Positions 39,430 through 49,146 of a DNA stretch of 64,000 bases are shown piece after piece. The notes under the pieces were generated by a model, which saw only the letters and a program-made list of their open reading frames with translations, ran no database searches and was not told the DNA's origin. The stretch is from Verrucomicrobiales bacterium. GTDB taxonomy: Bacteria; Verrucomicrobiota; Verrucomicrobiia; Verrucomicrobiales; DEV007. Position 1 is the first letter of the stretch, and the number at the start of each line of letters is the position of its first letter. The stretch spans positions 62,001-126,000 of the forward strand of contig PAAG01000049.1 in assembly GCA_002698785.1 (NCBI GenBank). Reading direction: 5' to 3'. A program made the position numbers and the translations under genes.

Positions 39430-40701
39430 TTAACCAGTGGGATATCGCAATCCAGTGATAATTCTGGCTCCACGGCGGTAGCGCACATAGGCATAGAACC
39501 ACTGCATCAGGACGGCCAAACGGTTACGGAAGCCCACAAGAAACATCAGGTGGATAAACAGCCACATGAGCCATGCAATGAACCCCTCGAACTTCATTCC
39601 TTTGCTTTCAGCAACGGCGCTACTACGCCCGATTGTGGCCATACTGCCCTTGTCGAAGTATCGAAACTGCCGGCGAACGGGATACTTCGGGCTGTTTTTC
39701 CCCTCGATCTCATCAATGATCACTTTGGCCGCATGTTTCCCCATCTGCATCGCCGCAGGGCACAGACCAGGGACACGCTTGCCTGCCTGATCAATACAGT
39801 GGGCAATATCGCCAGTTGCGAATACCTCGGGGTATTCTTTCAGACTAAGGTCGGTTTCCACCATGATTCGGCCTCCACGGTCTATTTCAACACCGGGAAT
39901 ATCCGTGAGTTTTGAAGTTTCCACTCCGGCAGCCCAAACAATGTTTGCCGCGTGAATGGTCTCGTCTTCCAGGACGATTTCCTCGTCCTTCAGGTCTTTC
40001 ACTGGGCAATTCGTCTTCACCGTTACGCCCATTTTTTCCAGCGCTCCCCTGGTGTACTCCGATAGATCCTCGTCGTACATCGTGAGCAGCCGCGGCGCAG
40101 CTTCGATGAGATAAATGCGAGCCTCGTCCGTATTGATGTGCTTGAAGTCCCGCTGCAAGACGTGTCGATCCAGCTCAGCGAAAGCCCCGGCCAGCTCTAC
40201 TCCCGTCGGGCCTCCCCCAATTACGCCTATGGTCATCCATTTCTCCCTCTCCACAGGGTCGCTACAAGCTTCCGCTCGCTCAAATGCGTAGAGAATGTCT
40301 CGACGTATCGCAGTTGCATCGTCGAGAGTTTTCAGCCCTCTACCGTGCTCCTCCCAAGCATGATTTCCGAAATAACCGGTTTTCACCCCTAGCGCGATGA
40401 CGAGATAGTCGTAATCGATTTCGTCTCTTCGAGTCACCACCTTCTTGTCTTTTAGTTCCAGACTCGCGACCTCATCCATCAGAACGGTGACGTTATCCTG
40501 ATTGTTAAATATACTTCGTATCGGATGGGCGATCTCAGGAGCAGCTAGCCCCGCCGAGGCGACCTGATAAAGGAGCGGTTGGAATAGGTGATGATTTTGC
40601 CGGTCGATTAAAACAACTTCGACAGGCTTGTTCTTAAAAGCTTTGGCACATTCGATCCCGGCGAATCCACCGCCAAGGATCACCACTTTGGGTGTCTTCA
40701 T
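39430..40701 (-). CDS. ndh: type II NADH:quinone oxidoreductase
   Basis: 423 residues from ATG 40701, where the FAD-binding turn VVILGGGFAGIECA begins; the longer frame adds 43 unconserved residues. NADH-binding glycine motif GVIGGGPTGVELAGAFAEL, quinone-site region, ATGDIAH and AMQMGKHAA (second FAD contacts) are intact. The C-terminus has hydrophobic segments (FIAWLMWLFIHLMFLVG) anchoring it to the membrane. It feeds electrons from NADH to quinone without pumping protons. Upstream carries a palindromic sequence (40774-40812). Confidence 0.94.
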   Translation of the reverse strand: MKTPKVVILGGGFAGIECAKAFKNKPVEVVLIDRQNHHLFQPLLYQVASAGLAAPEIAHPIRSIFNNQDNVTVLMDEVASLELKDKKVVTRRDEIDYDYLVIALGVKTGYFGNHAWEEHGRGLKTLDDATAIRRDILYAFERAEACSDPVEREKWMTIGVIGGGPTGVELAGAFAELDRHVLQRDFKHINTDEARIYLIEAAPRLLTMYDEDLSEYTRGALEKMGVTVKTNCPVKDLKDEEIVLEDETIHAANIVWAAGVETSKLTDIPGVEIDRGGRIMVETDLSLKEYPEVFATGDIAHCIDQAGKRVPGLCPAAMQMGKHAAKVIIDEIEGKNSPKYPVRRQFRYFDKGSMATIGRSSAVAESKGMKFEGFIAWLMWLFIHLMFLVGFRNRLAVLMQWFYAYVRYRRGARIITGLRYPTG

Positions 40702-40773
40702 AAAAATTCTTATCTGTTTCTGGTTCAGTAAATAGGGCACCGGCTTCAAAAAACCGGCAGAGAAGCGAGCTTT

Positions 40774-40812
40774 ATGAGCATCGGGATCGATCCCGTGAAA
40801 GGATACGCTCAT
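40774..40812. promoter_or_regulatory. nested palindrome upstream of ndh
   Basis: A 14-bp perfect palindrome CGGGATCGATCCCG (40782-40795) lies inside a wider 6-bp inverted repeat ATGAGC/GCTCAT (40774-40779, 40807-40812). It is 73-112 bases before the ndh start and could be an operator for a redox regulator or an RNA hairpin in the leader. No family of binding site was recognised. Confidence 0.35.
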
Positions 40813-40955
40813 GACTCCCGGGGAGAACAAGACACCGGGAAATCGGATATTCGCCTTCTGTGAACAGATAGAGCATTAGCGCTAGAATTTACGACGAATG
40901 AGTCCGCTCAGATACGCAGCTTTTCACCAGACTTTTTCCAGTTTATGCTCTGAGC

Positions 40956-41684
40956 ATGGTTCGAACCATATCTGTCATCCTTCTTCTCTTTTTCTCCGTG
41001 ACCTCTTCGGTTGCGCAGGAGGAGCTCGCGAAAGAAGACCAAAGCCGCCCGGAGATCACAAAAATCGGTGACTACCGCTATCGCCTCGCGGGAATGACTT
41101 TCGACTCCCAGACCCGTGAAGTTTTCATTCCGGTGGCGGTGAACATGCGAGAAGGCGGACCAATCGAATACATCCTCGTTCACGAAAACGGGAAAGTGCA
41201 CGAATCAATTTTCGTAACGAAAGAATCCCCTTATCAACTCCAGGTCATACTGAAGCTTCTGAAATACAATACCGGAAAAGGCGATGTTTTTAATCGGATG
41301 TATCCGCCTGAAGTTCTGGAAAAAGAAGGAGGCACCGAGGCCGAGCGCGGAGACGCCGTGCAGTTTTTCTTTCAGGAGAAGGGGGAAGTCGACACCTTAC
41401 CCGTAACAGACCTGATGCTCGACGCGAAAACCAGCGCCCCCATGACTCCCGGAAGCTGGATCATCACGGGATCAAAAATTCAGGACGGCAATTTCCTTGC
41501 CGAAGCAGAAGGCTCCATCCTTGCCGTTTACCTGGACGAAATTTCTCTATTTAATATGACGCGGGACGGTGCCGACAATGATGAGCGCTGGGGAGCCTTT
41601 TCAAAAAACATTCCTGAAATCGGAACGCAGGGCCTCCTCATCCTCAGCCCCGCTTCTAACTCAGCCACAAAGCCAACAGAATAA
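40956..41684 (+). CDS. exported YdjY-domain protein
   Basis: 242 residues with a signal peptide (MVRTISVILLLFFSVTSSVAQ). The YdjY-like pattern appears: REVFIPVAVNMREGGPIEYILVHENGK followed by VHESIFVTKESPYQLQVILKLL, then a second beta-rich half (TPGSWIITGSKIQDGNFLAE). Periplasmic or surface; YdjY proteins often accompany metalloproteins but the function is unknown. Followed after 25 bases by the squalene-cyclase-like gene, so probably cotranscribed. Confidence 0.82.
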   Translation: MVRTISVILLLFFSVTSSVAQEELAKEDQSRPEITKIGDYRYRLAGMTFDSQTREVFIPVAVNMREGGPIEYILVHENGKVHESIFVTKESPYQLQVILKLLKYNTGKGDVFNRMYPPEVLEKEGGTEAERGDAVQFFFQEKGEVDTLPVTDLMLDAKTSAPMTPGSWIITGSKIQDGNFLAEAEGSILAVYLDEISLFNMTRDGADNDERWGAFSKNIPEIGTQGLLILSPASNSATKPTE

Positions 41685-41709
41685 AACAAGCCCAACACCC
41701 GAATTCACC

Positions 41710-42897
41710 ATGAAGAAAGTTCTCATACATTCTCTCACCGCGTGCATCGCCCTTGCCGGTGCGCAAGCACAGCAACCTCTCGCTCCAAGTGCAGATGACA
41801 ATGTCTCGCTGAAACTGGAAATCGAGAGAGCCGTCGAAAAAGGAGTCGAATACCTCAAGTCACAGCAGGATCCAGAAACCGGCTCCTGGAGCGATCCCAA
41901 ACTCCCTGCACTGACCGCACTTCCCGTATCGGCCATCATGGGAGCCCCGAACCTCGATCTTAGCGAAGGATTACCAGAGGCCGCAGAAAAGGGATACGAC
42001 TTCATCGTCTCTAATGCGAAACCCGATGGCGGAATCTACGGGAAAGGCTTGGCCACTTACAACACTGCCCTTTCCATCATGGCACTCGTCCAGTCAGGCA
42101 AAGAGGAGCATCTGCCCATCATCGCCAAGGCTCGCCGCCTGCTGGTTAATCAGCAGCAGGACTTCGACAAGCGAGGCGTCACAGACAACCTCTTCGATGG
42201 CGGAATCGGATACGGCGGCAGCTACGCACACTCCGACCTATCAAATACACACTTTGCACTCGAAGCACTCTACTACTCGAAGAAAGTTCTCGCCGATACC
42301 GAGTATGACGAAACCAGCGAATTCGACCTCGACTGGGACGCAGCCATTGAGTTCGTGAGCCTGACACAGAACTCAAAAAACACCGTTGAACGCCTCGGCG
42401 ATTCTTACGCTCTGCGCGACGAAGACGAGGGTGGCTTCATCTACTTTCCAGCGGACACCAAGTCTGACGAAATCGAACTCAAAACAGATGATGGAGAGAA
42501 AACCGCCCTCCGCAGCTACGGCAGCATGAGCTACGCCGGACTCCTTTCATTCATCTATGCTGAGATGGATCGCGACGATCCCCGAATCGCAGCTGCGATG
42601 AAGTGGCTTCAGGAAAACTACACTCTGAAAGAAAACCCCGGAATGGATGCGCAGGGTCTCTATTACTATTACCACACCATGGCAAAAGCTCTCGCCATCA
42701 CCGGGACACAAAAGCTTGTCACCCCAGACGGGAAAAAGATCGATTGGAAAAAGGATCTCGCACTGGAGGTCATGAGCCGCCAGAACCAGGACGGTTCCTG
42801 GATCAACGAAGAATCCAATCGCTGGATGGAGGATGACTCCGCGATGGTAACTGCCTATGGCATGCTCGTCCTCGAGCACATCTACCGGAATCTCTGA
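41710..42897 (+). CDS. exported prenyltransferase/squalene-oxidase-repeat protein
   Basis: 395 residues from ATG 41710 (a longer frame overlaps the YdjY gene; this start gives a clear signal peptide, MKKVLIHSLTACIALAGAQAQ). Terpene-cyclase-like alpha-toroid repeats are visible: EYLKSQQDPETGSWSD, GIGYGGSYAHSDLSNTHFALEAL, and MSRQNQDGSWINE ... MVTAYGMLVLEHIY. The DXDD acid of true squalene-hopene cyclases is not seen in the expected context and the protein is short and exported, so it is a non-cyclase relative. Role unknown. Confidence 0.85.
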   Translation: MKKVLIHSLTACIALAGAQAQQPLAPSADDNVSLKLEIERAVEKGVEYLKSQQDPETGSWSDPKLPALTALPVSAIMGAPNLDLSEGLPEAAEKGYDFIVSNAKPDGGIYGKGLATYNTALSIMALVQSGKEEHLPIIAKARRLLVNQQQDFDKRGVTDNLFDGGIGYGGSYAHSDLSNTHFALEALYYSKKVLADTEYDETSEFDLDWDAAIEFVSLTQNSKNTVERLGDSYALRDEDEGGFIYFPADTKSDEIELKTDDGEKTALRSYGSMSYAGLLSFIYAEMDRDDPRIAAAMKWLQENYTLKENPGMDAQGLYYYYHTMAKALAITGTQKLVTPDGKKIDWKKDLALEVMSRQNQDGSWINEESNRWMEDDSAMVTAYGMLVLEHIYRNL

Positions 42898-42949
42898 TCC
42901 CCGATATCCGGTATTGCAGCCGAACAACCGTCTGTGATTTGCTGGCGCG

Positions 42950-43849
42950 ATGGACCCCCATCGCGCCTTTTTCTTTTCCTTCGCCTTCCTTTTCACCTCT
43001 GCACTTCTTCAGGCTGGTGAGTCTATTCCCGTTTGGCCCGATCTCGCTCCTGAAGAAACGACACGCAAAACAGGCACTCCCCTTCCCCCTCGCGAAACGG
43101 ACAGCGCTCCCATCACGCGAGTCGAGAATATCACATCCCCCACTCTGGACCTGTATCCTGCCGATCCAAAGATCGCGAACGGAACAGGCGTTCTCATTCT
43201 TCCGGGCGGTGGCTTTGGAAAAGTCGTTCCCGACCTGGAAGGCTCCGAAGCCGCTAAGTGGTTAAACTCACTCGGCATCAGCGCTTACGTTCTGAACTAC
43301 CGAACCACCACGGGGGCCGACGCGGAGATTAAAGAGGATCCATGGCTGCGGCCGGTTCAAGATTCAGAGCGCACCCTGCGTTTACTCAGAGCCAAAGCCG
43401 AAGAGTATTCTCTCGAAACTGACAAAATCGGATTGCTCGGATTCTCCGCCGGCGGTCAGGTCGCGGCGATTCACGCAACCAATTCGACAGCTCACTACGA
43501 TCCCATCGATGAGATCGACAAGACCTTACAGCGCCCCGATTTTCTCTTACTCGTTTATCCCTGGCGAGTCTACATCGAGGGAAAAGAGGAACTGATGCCG
43601 CAAATCACACCATCGCCAGAGACTCCCCCGTCATTCATCGTTCACACCCACGACGATCGCTCCTCATCCCTGGGAGCGGTGCTGATCTACCTGGGGCTGA
43701 AGCGACACAACGTCCCCGGAGAAATACACGTCTACGAAACGGGAGGCCACGGATACGGGACCCGCGACCGTCCCAATTCATTCATTGGGACTTGGACAGA
43801 GCGTGCCACCGACTGGTTGCGTCTACGTGGACTGGCGAATCAGCCGTGA
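42950..43849 (+). CDS. exported alpha/beta hydrolase (acetyl-xylan-esterase-like)
   Basis: 299 residues, signal peptide about 1-22 (AFFFSFAFLFTSALLQAG). Oxyanion turn LILPGGGFGKVV, nucleophile GFSAGG (about residue 165), an aspartate in VHTHDDRSS and a catalytic histidine in TGGHGYG. This is the layout of the BD-FAE/esterase-lipase family seen in sugar-ester removal from polysaccharides. Ends 4 bases from the convergent lipoprotein gene. Confidence 0.85.
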   Translation: MDPHRAFFFSFAFLFTSALLQAGESIPVWPDLAPEETTRKTGTPLPPRETDSAPITRVENITSPTLDLYPADPKIANGTGVLILPGGGFGKVVPDLEGSEAAKWLNSLGISAYVLNYRTTTGADAEIKEDPWLRPVQDSERTLRLLRAKAEEYSLETDKIGLLGFSAGGQVAAIHATNSTAHYDPIDEIDKTLQRPDFLLLVYPWRVYIEGKEELMPQITPSPETPPSFIVHTHDDRSSSLGAVLIYLGLKRHNVPGEIHVYETGGHGYGTRDRPNSFIGTWTERATDWLRLRGLANQP

Positions 43850-43853
43850 TCTT

Positions 43854-44930
43854 TTATCGAACCGGTATCGTCAATACCGGAGCCGCCTGCTTCACATCGC
43901 CCGCCAGCAGATTGAACAGCTGGCTGATGAGCATGAAGGTCGACTTTGATTTCAAGTCATTGTCAGGAACGTAGAACCAGGTGCCCCGGTAATGAACCTT
44001 CACGAACGCGTTGGTTGGTGGAGTCGGTGAATTTTTAACACTCATCAGATCCCCCGATACATCGCACCAATCAAATTCGGACCCGTCCGGGTTCTTAGTG
44101 ACGGTTACGAGTCCCTTTTTGATATGCTCCTCTGGCACTTCCACGTTGTGAGAAAGGAAGAATAGCGCACCGATCAAAGACCTCGTTTGCAGGTACACCT
44201 CATCCGAATCTCTCTGGCTGCGTGGACGAGCACTCACCACTACGTAGTTTCGACCGGGATCTCCGCCAAGAATAGAAATCAATCTACGTCGATCTGCAGA
44301 GGGAACACGGGATTCATCGAAAAGAATCGCCACTTCTTCCCCCTCAAGGACTACATCGAGTGCCTGCTTCTTTTGGAGCTCCCTCAATTGAAGGGAAAGA
44401 TTTTTGAAGTCCTCATATTCGGGCGGGTCCTCAGGAGTGGGCCCGGAAGCACTCGGCGCATTGTGCAGGTGATTTGCCTGCTCCACGGCAATTCGGAAGA
44501 CGCGGCTCACACTCCAGCCCGACTGGGTCAACTTTAGCAATCCCTCCATCGGGATTGGAGCCATCAACTTTTTCAGGAAATCCTCACCCTGCAGCGGCTG
44601 AAAAGCGATCGTCGGACTGTCCGAATACAGAACTCCTCCTCCAACACCGATGTCTCGCAGCTTGGAAGTAATGAACGGCAAGCTACCAGATGCTGCCGCG
44701 GTAGTCTCCAGCGTCTGCTGGGCAGTGATGCTCGACACCTCAATGAAATACGGATTATCCCGATACTTCAATCGAACCAGATTGAGCAGGAGCTGTTCGT
44801 TCAACGTCTGCACAACCGAATCATTGTACGGACGGTGAGCGTTCTTGATGGTCCCCGGACCGAGCCGGGTCGCACAGCCGGAGAGACAGAGAAGGCTTCC
44901 GAGCAAGCCGACTCTTAAGAAAGTGGTCAT
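43854..44930 (-). CDS. outer-membrane-type lipoprotein of unknown function
   Basis: 358 residues with a lipoprotein signal (LLGSLLCLSGC, lipid cysteine about residue 19). No known domain recognised. Features: a repeated polar helical region (YNDSVVQTLNEQLLLNLVRLKYRDNP) with serine/threonine-rich strands after it, and two later beta-rich segments (RNYVVVSARPRSQRDSDEVYLQTRSLIG, VKVHYRGTWFYVPDNDLKSK). The LVRLRY.D pattern is seen in widespread proteobacterial and planctomycete lipoproteins of unknown role. Upstream is AT-rich. Confidence 0.75.
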   Translation of the reverse strand: MTTFLRVGLLGSLLCLSGCATRLGPGTIKNAHRPYNDSVVQTLNEQLLLNLVRLKYRDNPYFIEVSSITAQQTLETTAAASGSLPFITSKLRDIGVGGGVLYSDSPTIAFQPLQGEDFLKKLMAPIPMEGLLKLTQSGWSVSRVFRIAVEQANHLHNAPSASGPTPEDPPEYEDFKNLSLQLRELQKKQALDVVLEGEEVAILFDESRVPSADRRRLISILGGDPGRNYVVVSARPRSQRDSDEVYLQTRSLIGALFFLSHNVEVPEEHIKKGLVTVTKNPDGSEFDWCDVSGDLMSVKNSPTPPTNAFVKVHYRGTWFYVPDNDLKSKSTFMLISQLFNLLAGDVKQAAPVLTIPVR

Positions 44931-45019
44931 ACCTTCTTTTTATGGAAATTTCATAAATGTCAATTAATTTTTAAGATTTATTAACAATATAAAACTCGCT
45001 TCACTGGCCCGAAACGGCA

Positions 45020-45829
45020 CTAGCACATCGTTTCACGCCACCGGGAAGGCGTCTGCCCGGTCTCCCTTCGGAACCATCGGGAGAAGTAATTCTGATCGTC
45101 GAAACCAGCATCTGAAGCCACAGATCCGATCAAAATATCAGCATTGCTCAATCCTCGTTTCGCCACATCAAGTCGCTCCTGGCTGATCAATTGGCCAACT
45201 GTCATCCCCGTCTCTTCTCTCAACATTCGATTCACATGGTCGAGAGACTTTCCCATTTCCTCCGCCACCATCCCTGCCGTTATCCCCTGGAGGCCATGGC
45301 GTTGAATCACTCGCACCGCGCTTCGATACAAGGGCCCCCGAGTTGTTTCATCCACAGATCGAGTGAGAACCTGCTCAACCAACTCGATGATGCGCAAAAC
45401 AACTGCGGCAATAGAGAATAGCACCGCCTCCCTGCGCCTCTCGAGTTCATGAAGCTCCAACAACCACCGCTCCGCTTTGACCAACTCTTCCCCCGTTAGA
45501 GCACCAACCTGATTCCATTGCTCCGAATTCCCACCCTCAAAATCGAGAGCCAGGCACACCGGTCTTCTCGTATCGGCTTTTTCAAACCGATGAGACAAAT
45601 TGGCTGGAACGAAGAGTACCGTCCCTCTTGAAACAGGCACCGCCTCACCTGCCAAGTGCTGAACGCCATGCCCTCGCAGATAAATAAGCACCTGCGAGAA
45701 ATCGTGCACGTGCTCACTCAATCGCTCGACTCTCGGCATGTGTTGATTCAAAGCCACACGCCGCAGGGCAAAATCCGGCCAACTGATTCTCAAGTCCTCC
45801 AGCAGGACTGATTGCAATTCATCTGCCAT
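45020..45829 (-). CDS. AraC-family transcriptional regulator
   Basis: 269 residues from ATG 45829. N-terminal cupin-like sensing domain (HVHDFSQVLIYLRGHGVQHLAG, SRGTVLFVPANLSHRF) and C-terminal double helix-turn-helix (ITAGMVAEEMGKSLDHVNRMLREETGM, then the second helix region ending DAGFDDQNYFSRWFRRETGQTPSRWR). Divergent from the DapA-like/isomerase/dehydrogenase operon, with repeated ACAAAA/TTTTGT boxes between; it most likely controls that operon and itself in response to a sugar. Confidence 0.92.
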   Translation of the reverse strand: MADELQSVLLEDLRISWPDFALRRVALNQHMPRVERLSEHVHDFSQVLIYLRGHGVQHLAGEAVPVSRGTVLFVPANLSHRFEKADTRRPVCLALDFEGGNSEQWNQVGALTGEELVKAERWLLELHELERRREAVLFSIAAVVLRIIELVEQVLTRSVDETTRGPLYRSAVRVIQRHGLQGITAGMVAEEMGKSLDHVNRMLREETGMTVGQLISQERLDVAKRGLSNADILIGSVASDAGFDDQNYFSRWFRRETGQTPSRWRETMC

Positions 45830-45872
45830 CACAAAATCGACATCGGTTTTGTGCTAATCTCGACGATTTTGT
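45830..45872. promoter_or_regulatory. candidate AraC operator boxes
   Basis: A perfect 7-bp inverted repeat CACAAAA/TTTTGTG (45830-45836, 45847-45853) adjoins the AraC start, and a further copy of TTTTGT at 45867-45872 lies exactly 20 bp after the second arm, two helical turns, in direct orientation. Spacing like this is typical for AraC-type activators. All fall in the 84-base region between the divergent genes. Confidence 0.45.
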
Positions 45873-45913
45873 TCTCACGACAAATCCGAAATGATTGCAT
45901 TATCCTTCCCATC

Positions 45914-46996
45914 ATGATCACGGATCCGAACGAACTGTCTCCCGACACCCCCTGGAGCAACACAGTCTGGGCACACACACCCGAAGAATCACTCGTCGAC
46001 CATTCCAACAATGCTCGACTCTGCGTCGCCACCCTTCTTCCCTTCAAAAACCAGCAACCTGACTGGGAAGGTTTCGAAAAGAGCATCGCCTGGATGCAAT
46101 CCTGCGCAGACACCTACGGAGTAGAGATCGCGTATGTCCTTAACGCGGACACCGGTTACATCTTCAATCTCAACGAAGATCTCTACGCCGAAGTCATCCG
46201 GCGTTTTCGCTCCGCCTTTCCCGATCCTACCATCATCTGCGGAACGACCGCAGTGGGAGCCACCGGAGACACCTTCCAGGCAGACTGGTATCGCCCCCAC
46301 CTCGATATCGCCCAGAGCTTCGACAACGTAGAGGTCATGCTTATGACTTCGAAGCTACTCAACGAACTTCCCACAGAAGCTCGTCGAGATGCCTACTTCA
46401 ACATTCTCGAAAATGTATCCGTCCCCGCGATTGTCCACGCTTTGGAACCGTCCTTTGTTCCCTGGGCTACTCCGTTCAGTCCCTGGCTTCTTCGCGAACT
46501 CGCCAATCATGACAAAGTGGTAGGCGGAAAAATCTCCACCCTCGACGAACCACATTTCCTCTACTGGTCCGCGATGGTAAAAGACCTCGGCCTCGATTTC
46601 TCTCCCCACAGTGGAGACGACTATGGAATCGCCTCAGCCATCAAACTCGGTCGCGCCCTTCTCATCGGCGCCGGAGTTTCAGCCTGCCCGCTCATTTGTG
46701 CCGCAAAGAAAATGTGGACCACTGAGCCCCTCGACACACGCGTCTACAAACTCTTCGAAGCATTCCAGTCCTTGGAAGACGCCGTCTTCCGACTCGACTC
46801 CAAGGGAAGCGCAGCCGCTTACAAGCACAGCACCGCTCACGTGCTCAAACACCTCGGCCTCATAGACTCCACTGAAGTTCATCCCGAGTGCCCCGACATC
46901 CGTCCGGACGACGAATCCGACCGGATGAAAGAAGCCATGCTCCGCCCCCTGCGCGTGGCGGAACGTCTCGGTATCGATCTCTTCAAACTTGCATGA
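45914..46996 (+). CDS. DapA-like dihydrodipicolinate synthase/N-acetylneuraminate lyase family protein
   Basis: 360 residues from ATG 45914; the longer frame runs into the AraC gene. TIM-barrel aldolase family: LCVATLLPFKNQQPDWEGFEK at the N-terminus, then VVGGKIST with the Schiff-base lysine and the downstream HSGDDYG. Longer than typical DapA (about 290). In an operon with an isomerase and a dehydrogenase it more likely cleaves a keto-sugar or keto-acid than makes lysine. The stop overlaps the next start (ATGA). Confidence 0.86.
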   Translation: MITDPNELSPDTPWSNTVWAHTPEESLVDHSNNARLCVATLLPFKNQQPDWEGFEKSIAWMQSCADTYGVEIAYVLNADTGYIFNLNEDLYAEVIRRFRSAFPDPTIICGTTAVGATGDTFQADWYRPHLDIAQSFDNVEVMLMTSKLLNELPTEARRDAYFNILENVSVPAIVHALEPSFVPWATPFSPWLLRELANHDKVVGGKISTLDEPHFLYWSAMVKDLGLDFSPHSGDDYGIASAIKLGRALLIGAGVSACPLICAAKKMWTTEPLDTRVYKLFEAFQSLEDAVFRLDSKGSAAAYKHSTAHVLKHLGLIDSTEVHPECPDIRPDDESDRMKEAMLRPLRVAERLGIDLFKLA

Positions 46997-47829
46997 TGAG
47001 CCCCACCTCCCTGACAGACCACTCAAAGCTCTGCGTCCACACGATCACGACCAAGCCATGGTCCGTCGAAGAGTCGATGGACAAATACACTGAAGCGGGA
47101 ATCGGTGGAATCACCGTCTGGCGCCAATGGCTTGAAGGGCGGGACATCGCTAAAGTCGGCGATCAGCTTCGAGACAGAAACCTCGAGATCGTTTCGCTCT
47201 GCCGTGGCGGGTTCTTTCCCTCAAAAACAGAGCCGGGCCTAAAGGAAGCCATCGAAGACAACAAGCTTGCCATCCGGGAAGCTGCAGAACTCGGTGCACC
47301 TCTCATCGTTCTCGTTTGTGGAGCCGTCCCCGGACAGCCCCTAGAAGAATCACGAAAACAGATCGCCGATGGCATCGCCGCCGTTCTTCCCCTGGCAGAA
47401 GAACACAACATCAAGCTCGCCATTGAACCGCTGCACCCCATGTATGCTGACGATCGCAGTGCCATCAACACCATGGCATCTGCCAACGAAGTCTGCGATC
47501 AACTCAACCACCCTCTCGCGGGCATTGCCGCCGACGTCTATCACATCTGGTGGGACCCGGACCTAGAAGAACAGATCCGAATCACCGGAGAAAAGGACCG
47601 CCTTTTCGCCTTCCACATCTGCGATTGGATGACGCCCACCGCTGACCTCCTCAACGACCGAGGACTCATGGGAGAGGGCTGCATCGACATCCCCGGCATC
47701 CGCGCCATGGTCGAAGCCACTGGATTCGATGGCTTCAACGAAGTCGAAGTTTTCTCTGACCGATGGTGGTCTCAGGATCAAGACACATTTCTCAAGGCCA
47801 TCAAGGAGGCCTATCTCAAACACAGCTAA
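46993..47829 (+). CDS. sugar phosphate isomerase/epimerase (TIM barrel)
   Basis: 278 residues from ATG 46993, coupled to the preceding stop (ATGA). Xylose-isomerase-like metal residues: [27 protein letters not shown] (D and H), FAFHICDWM and FNEVEVFSD. Second gene of the AraC-controlled operon; probably isomerises or epimerises the sugar or keto-sugar intermediate. Only distantly like the isomerase at 25407-26225. Confidence 0.9.
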   Translation: MMSPTSLTDHSKLCVHTITTKPWSVEESMDKYTEAGIGGITVWRQWLEGRDIAKVGDQLRDRNLEIVSLCRGGFFPSKTEPGLKEAIEDNKLAIREAAELGAPLIVLVCGAVPGQPLEESRKQIADGIAAVLPLAEEHNIKLAIEPLHPMYADDRSAINTMASANEVCDQLNHPLAGIAADVYHIWWDPDLEEQIRITGEKDRLFAFHICDWMTPTADLLNDRGLMGEGCIDIPGIRAMVEATGFDGFNEVEVFSDRWWSQDQDTFLKAIKEAYLKHS

Positions 47830-47851
47830 AACCCTTTCTAACAAACACTCA

Positions 47852-49006
47852 ATGAAAACACATCGCATCGGCATCATTCTCAACGGCGTCACCGGACGCA
47901 TGGGAACCAACCAACACCTTATCCGTTCCATTCTCGCCATTCGCGAAGAAGGAGGCATCCGGGTATCTCCCGACGAAGTCATCGAAGTCGATCCCATCCT
48001 CACTGGGCGCAACGAGAACAAACTTCGAGAACTCGCCGAGAAGCACAACGTCGAGCGCTGGACCACCGATCTCGATGCCGCCCTCGCCGACGACTACAAC
48101 CAGATCTTTTTCGACGCCAGCTCCACGCTGCACCGTGCCCGCTTCGTCGAGATGGCAGTGAAAGCCGGTAAAGCCATCTATTGCGAAAAGCCCACCGCGG
48201 TAGAAACCGACGAAGCTGTCCGCCTCGCGAACCTCTGCCGCGACGCGGGAGTAAAGAACGGGGTCGTCCATGATAAGCTCTGGCTCACCGGAATCCGGAA
48301 GCTCAAGATGCTCATCGATCAGGGATTCTTTGGCGAGATCCTTTCCGTCCGCGGTGAGTTCGGCTATTGGGTATTTACTGGACACGACGGCGACCAGCCT
48401 GCCCAGCGCCCCAGCTGGAACTACCGTAAGGAAGACGGCGGCGGCATCATCATCGACATGCTCTGTCACTGGCGCTACCTCGTCGACAATGTCTTTGGCA
48501 ACATCAAGAGCGTCTCCTGCCTCGGCGCGACTCACATCCCCGAACGTATCGATGAGCAAGGCAAAGCCTATGCCGCCACAGCAGACGACGCGTGCTACGC
48601 CACCTTTGAACTGGAAAACGGAGTCATCTGCCAGTTCAACAGTTCGTGGGACGTCCGAGTCCGCCGAGACGACCTCTTCGTCATGAACGTCGATGGCACC
48701 AAAGGTTCCGCAGTAGTCGGCCTTCGAAAGTGCCGCGTCCAGTCACTCGGCATGACTCCGAAACCCGTTTGGAATCCCGACATCGATCAGCCCATCGACT
48801 TCTACGAAGGCTGGCAGGAAGTCCCCGACGCCACCAATTACGACAACGCGTTCAAGATTCAATGGGAGCTCTTCATACGCCACGTCGTCCTCGACGAGCC
48901 ATTTCCCTACGACCTCATGGAAGGAGCAAAGGGCGTCCAACTTGCCGAAGCAGGACTCCAATCCTGGGCCGAACGGAAATGGGTGGATTTGGGAGAGCTA
49001 GGCTAG
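47852..49006 (+). CDS. Gfo/Idh/MocA-family oxidoreductase
   Basis: 384 residues from ATG 47852, 22 bases after the isomerase. Rossmann NAD(P) turn [13 protein letters not shown] and the family EKP motif ([19 protein letters not shown]) with the active-site lysine. The C-terminal alpha/beta domain carries the usual [21 protein letters not shown] with its histidine. It oxidises or reduces a sugar or inositol-like alcohol. Last gene of the operon; with an aldolase-like and an isomerase gene it defines an uncharacterised sugar acid pathway. Confidence 0.92.
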   Translation: MKTHRIGIILNGVTGRMGTNQHLIRSILAIREEGGIRVSPDEVIEVDPILTGRNENKLRELAEKHNVERWTTDLDAALADDYNQIFFDASSTLHRARFVEMAVKAGKAIYCEKPTAVETDEAVRLANLCRDAGVKNGVVHDKLWLTGIRKLKMLIDQGFFGEILSVRGEFGYWVFTGHDGDQPAQRPSWNYRKEDGGGIIIDMLCHWRYLVDNVFGNIKSVSCLGATHIPERIDEQGKAYAATADDACYATFELENGVICQFNSSWDVRVRRDDLFVMNVDGTKGSAVVGLRKCRVQSLGMTPKPVWNPDIDQPIDFYEGWQEVPDATNYDNAFKIQWELFIRHVVLDEPFPYDLMEGAKGVQLAEAGLQSWAERKWVDLGELG

Positions 49007-49146
49007 CGATCCCAGAAAACATGTTTTCACAGGCCCGGTTCGGGAATCTTCACCTGGCAGTGAATCTACCGGGTCGAAAATCTATTTGTTCCGGCACCGG
49101 AACAAAGTCTGTTTGGCCCATGGATTAGTTGTTCCATTTTCTGCGA

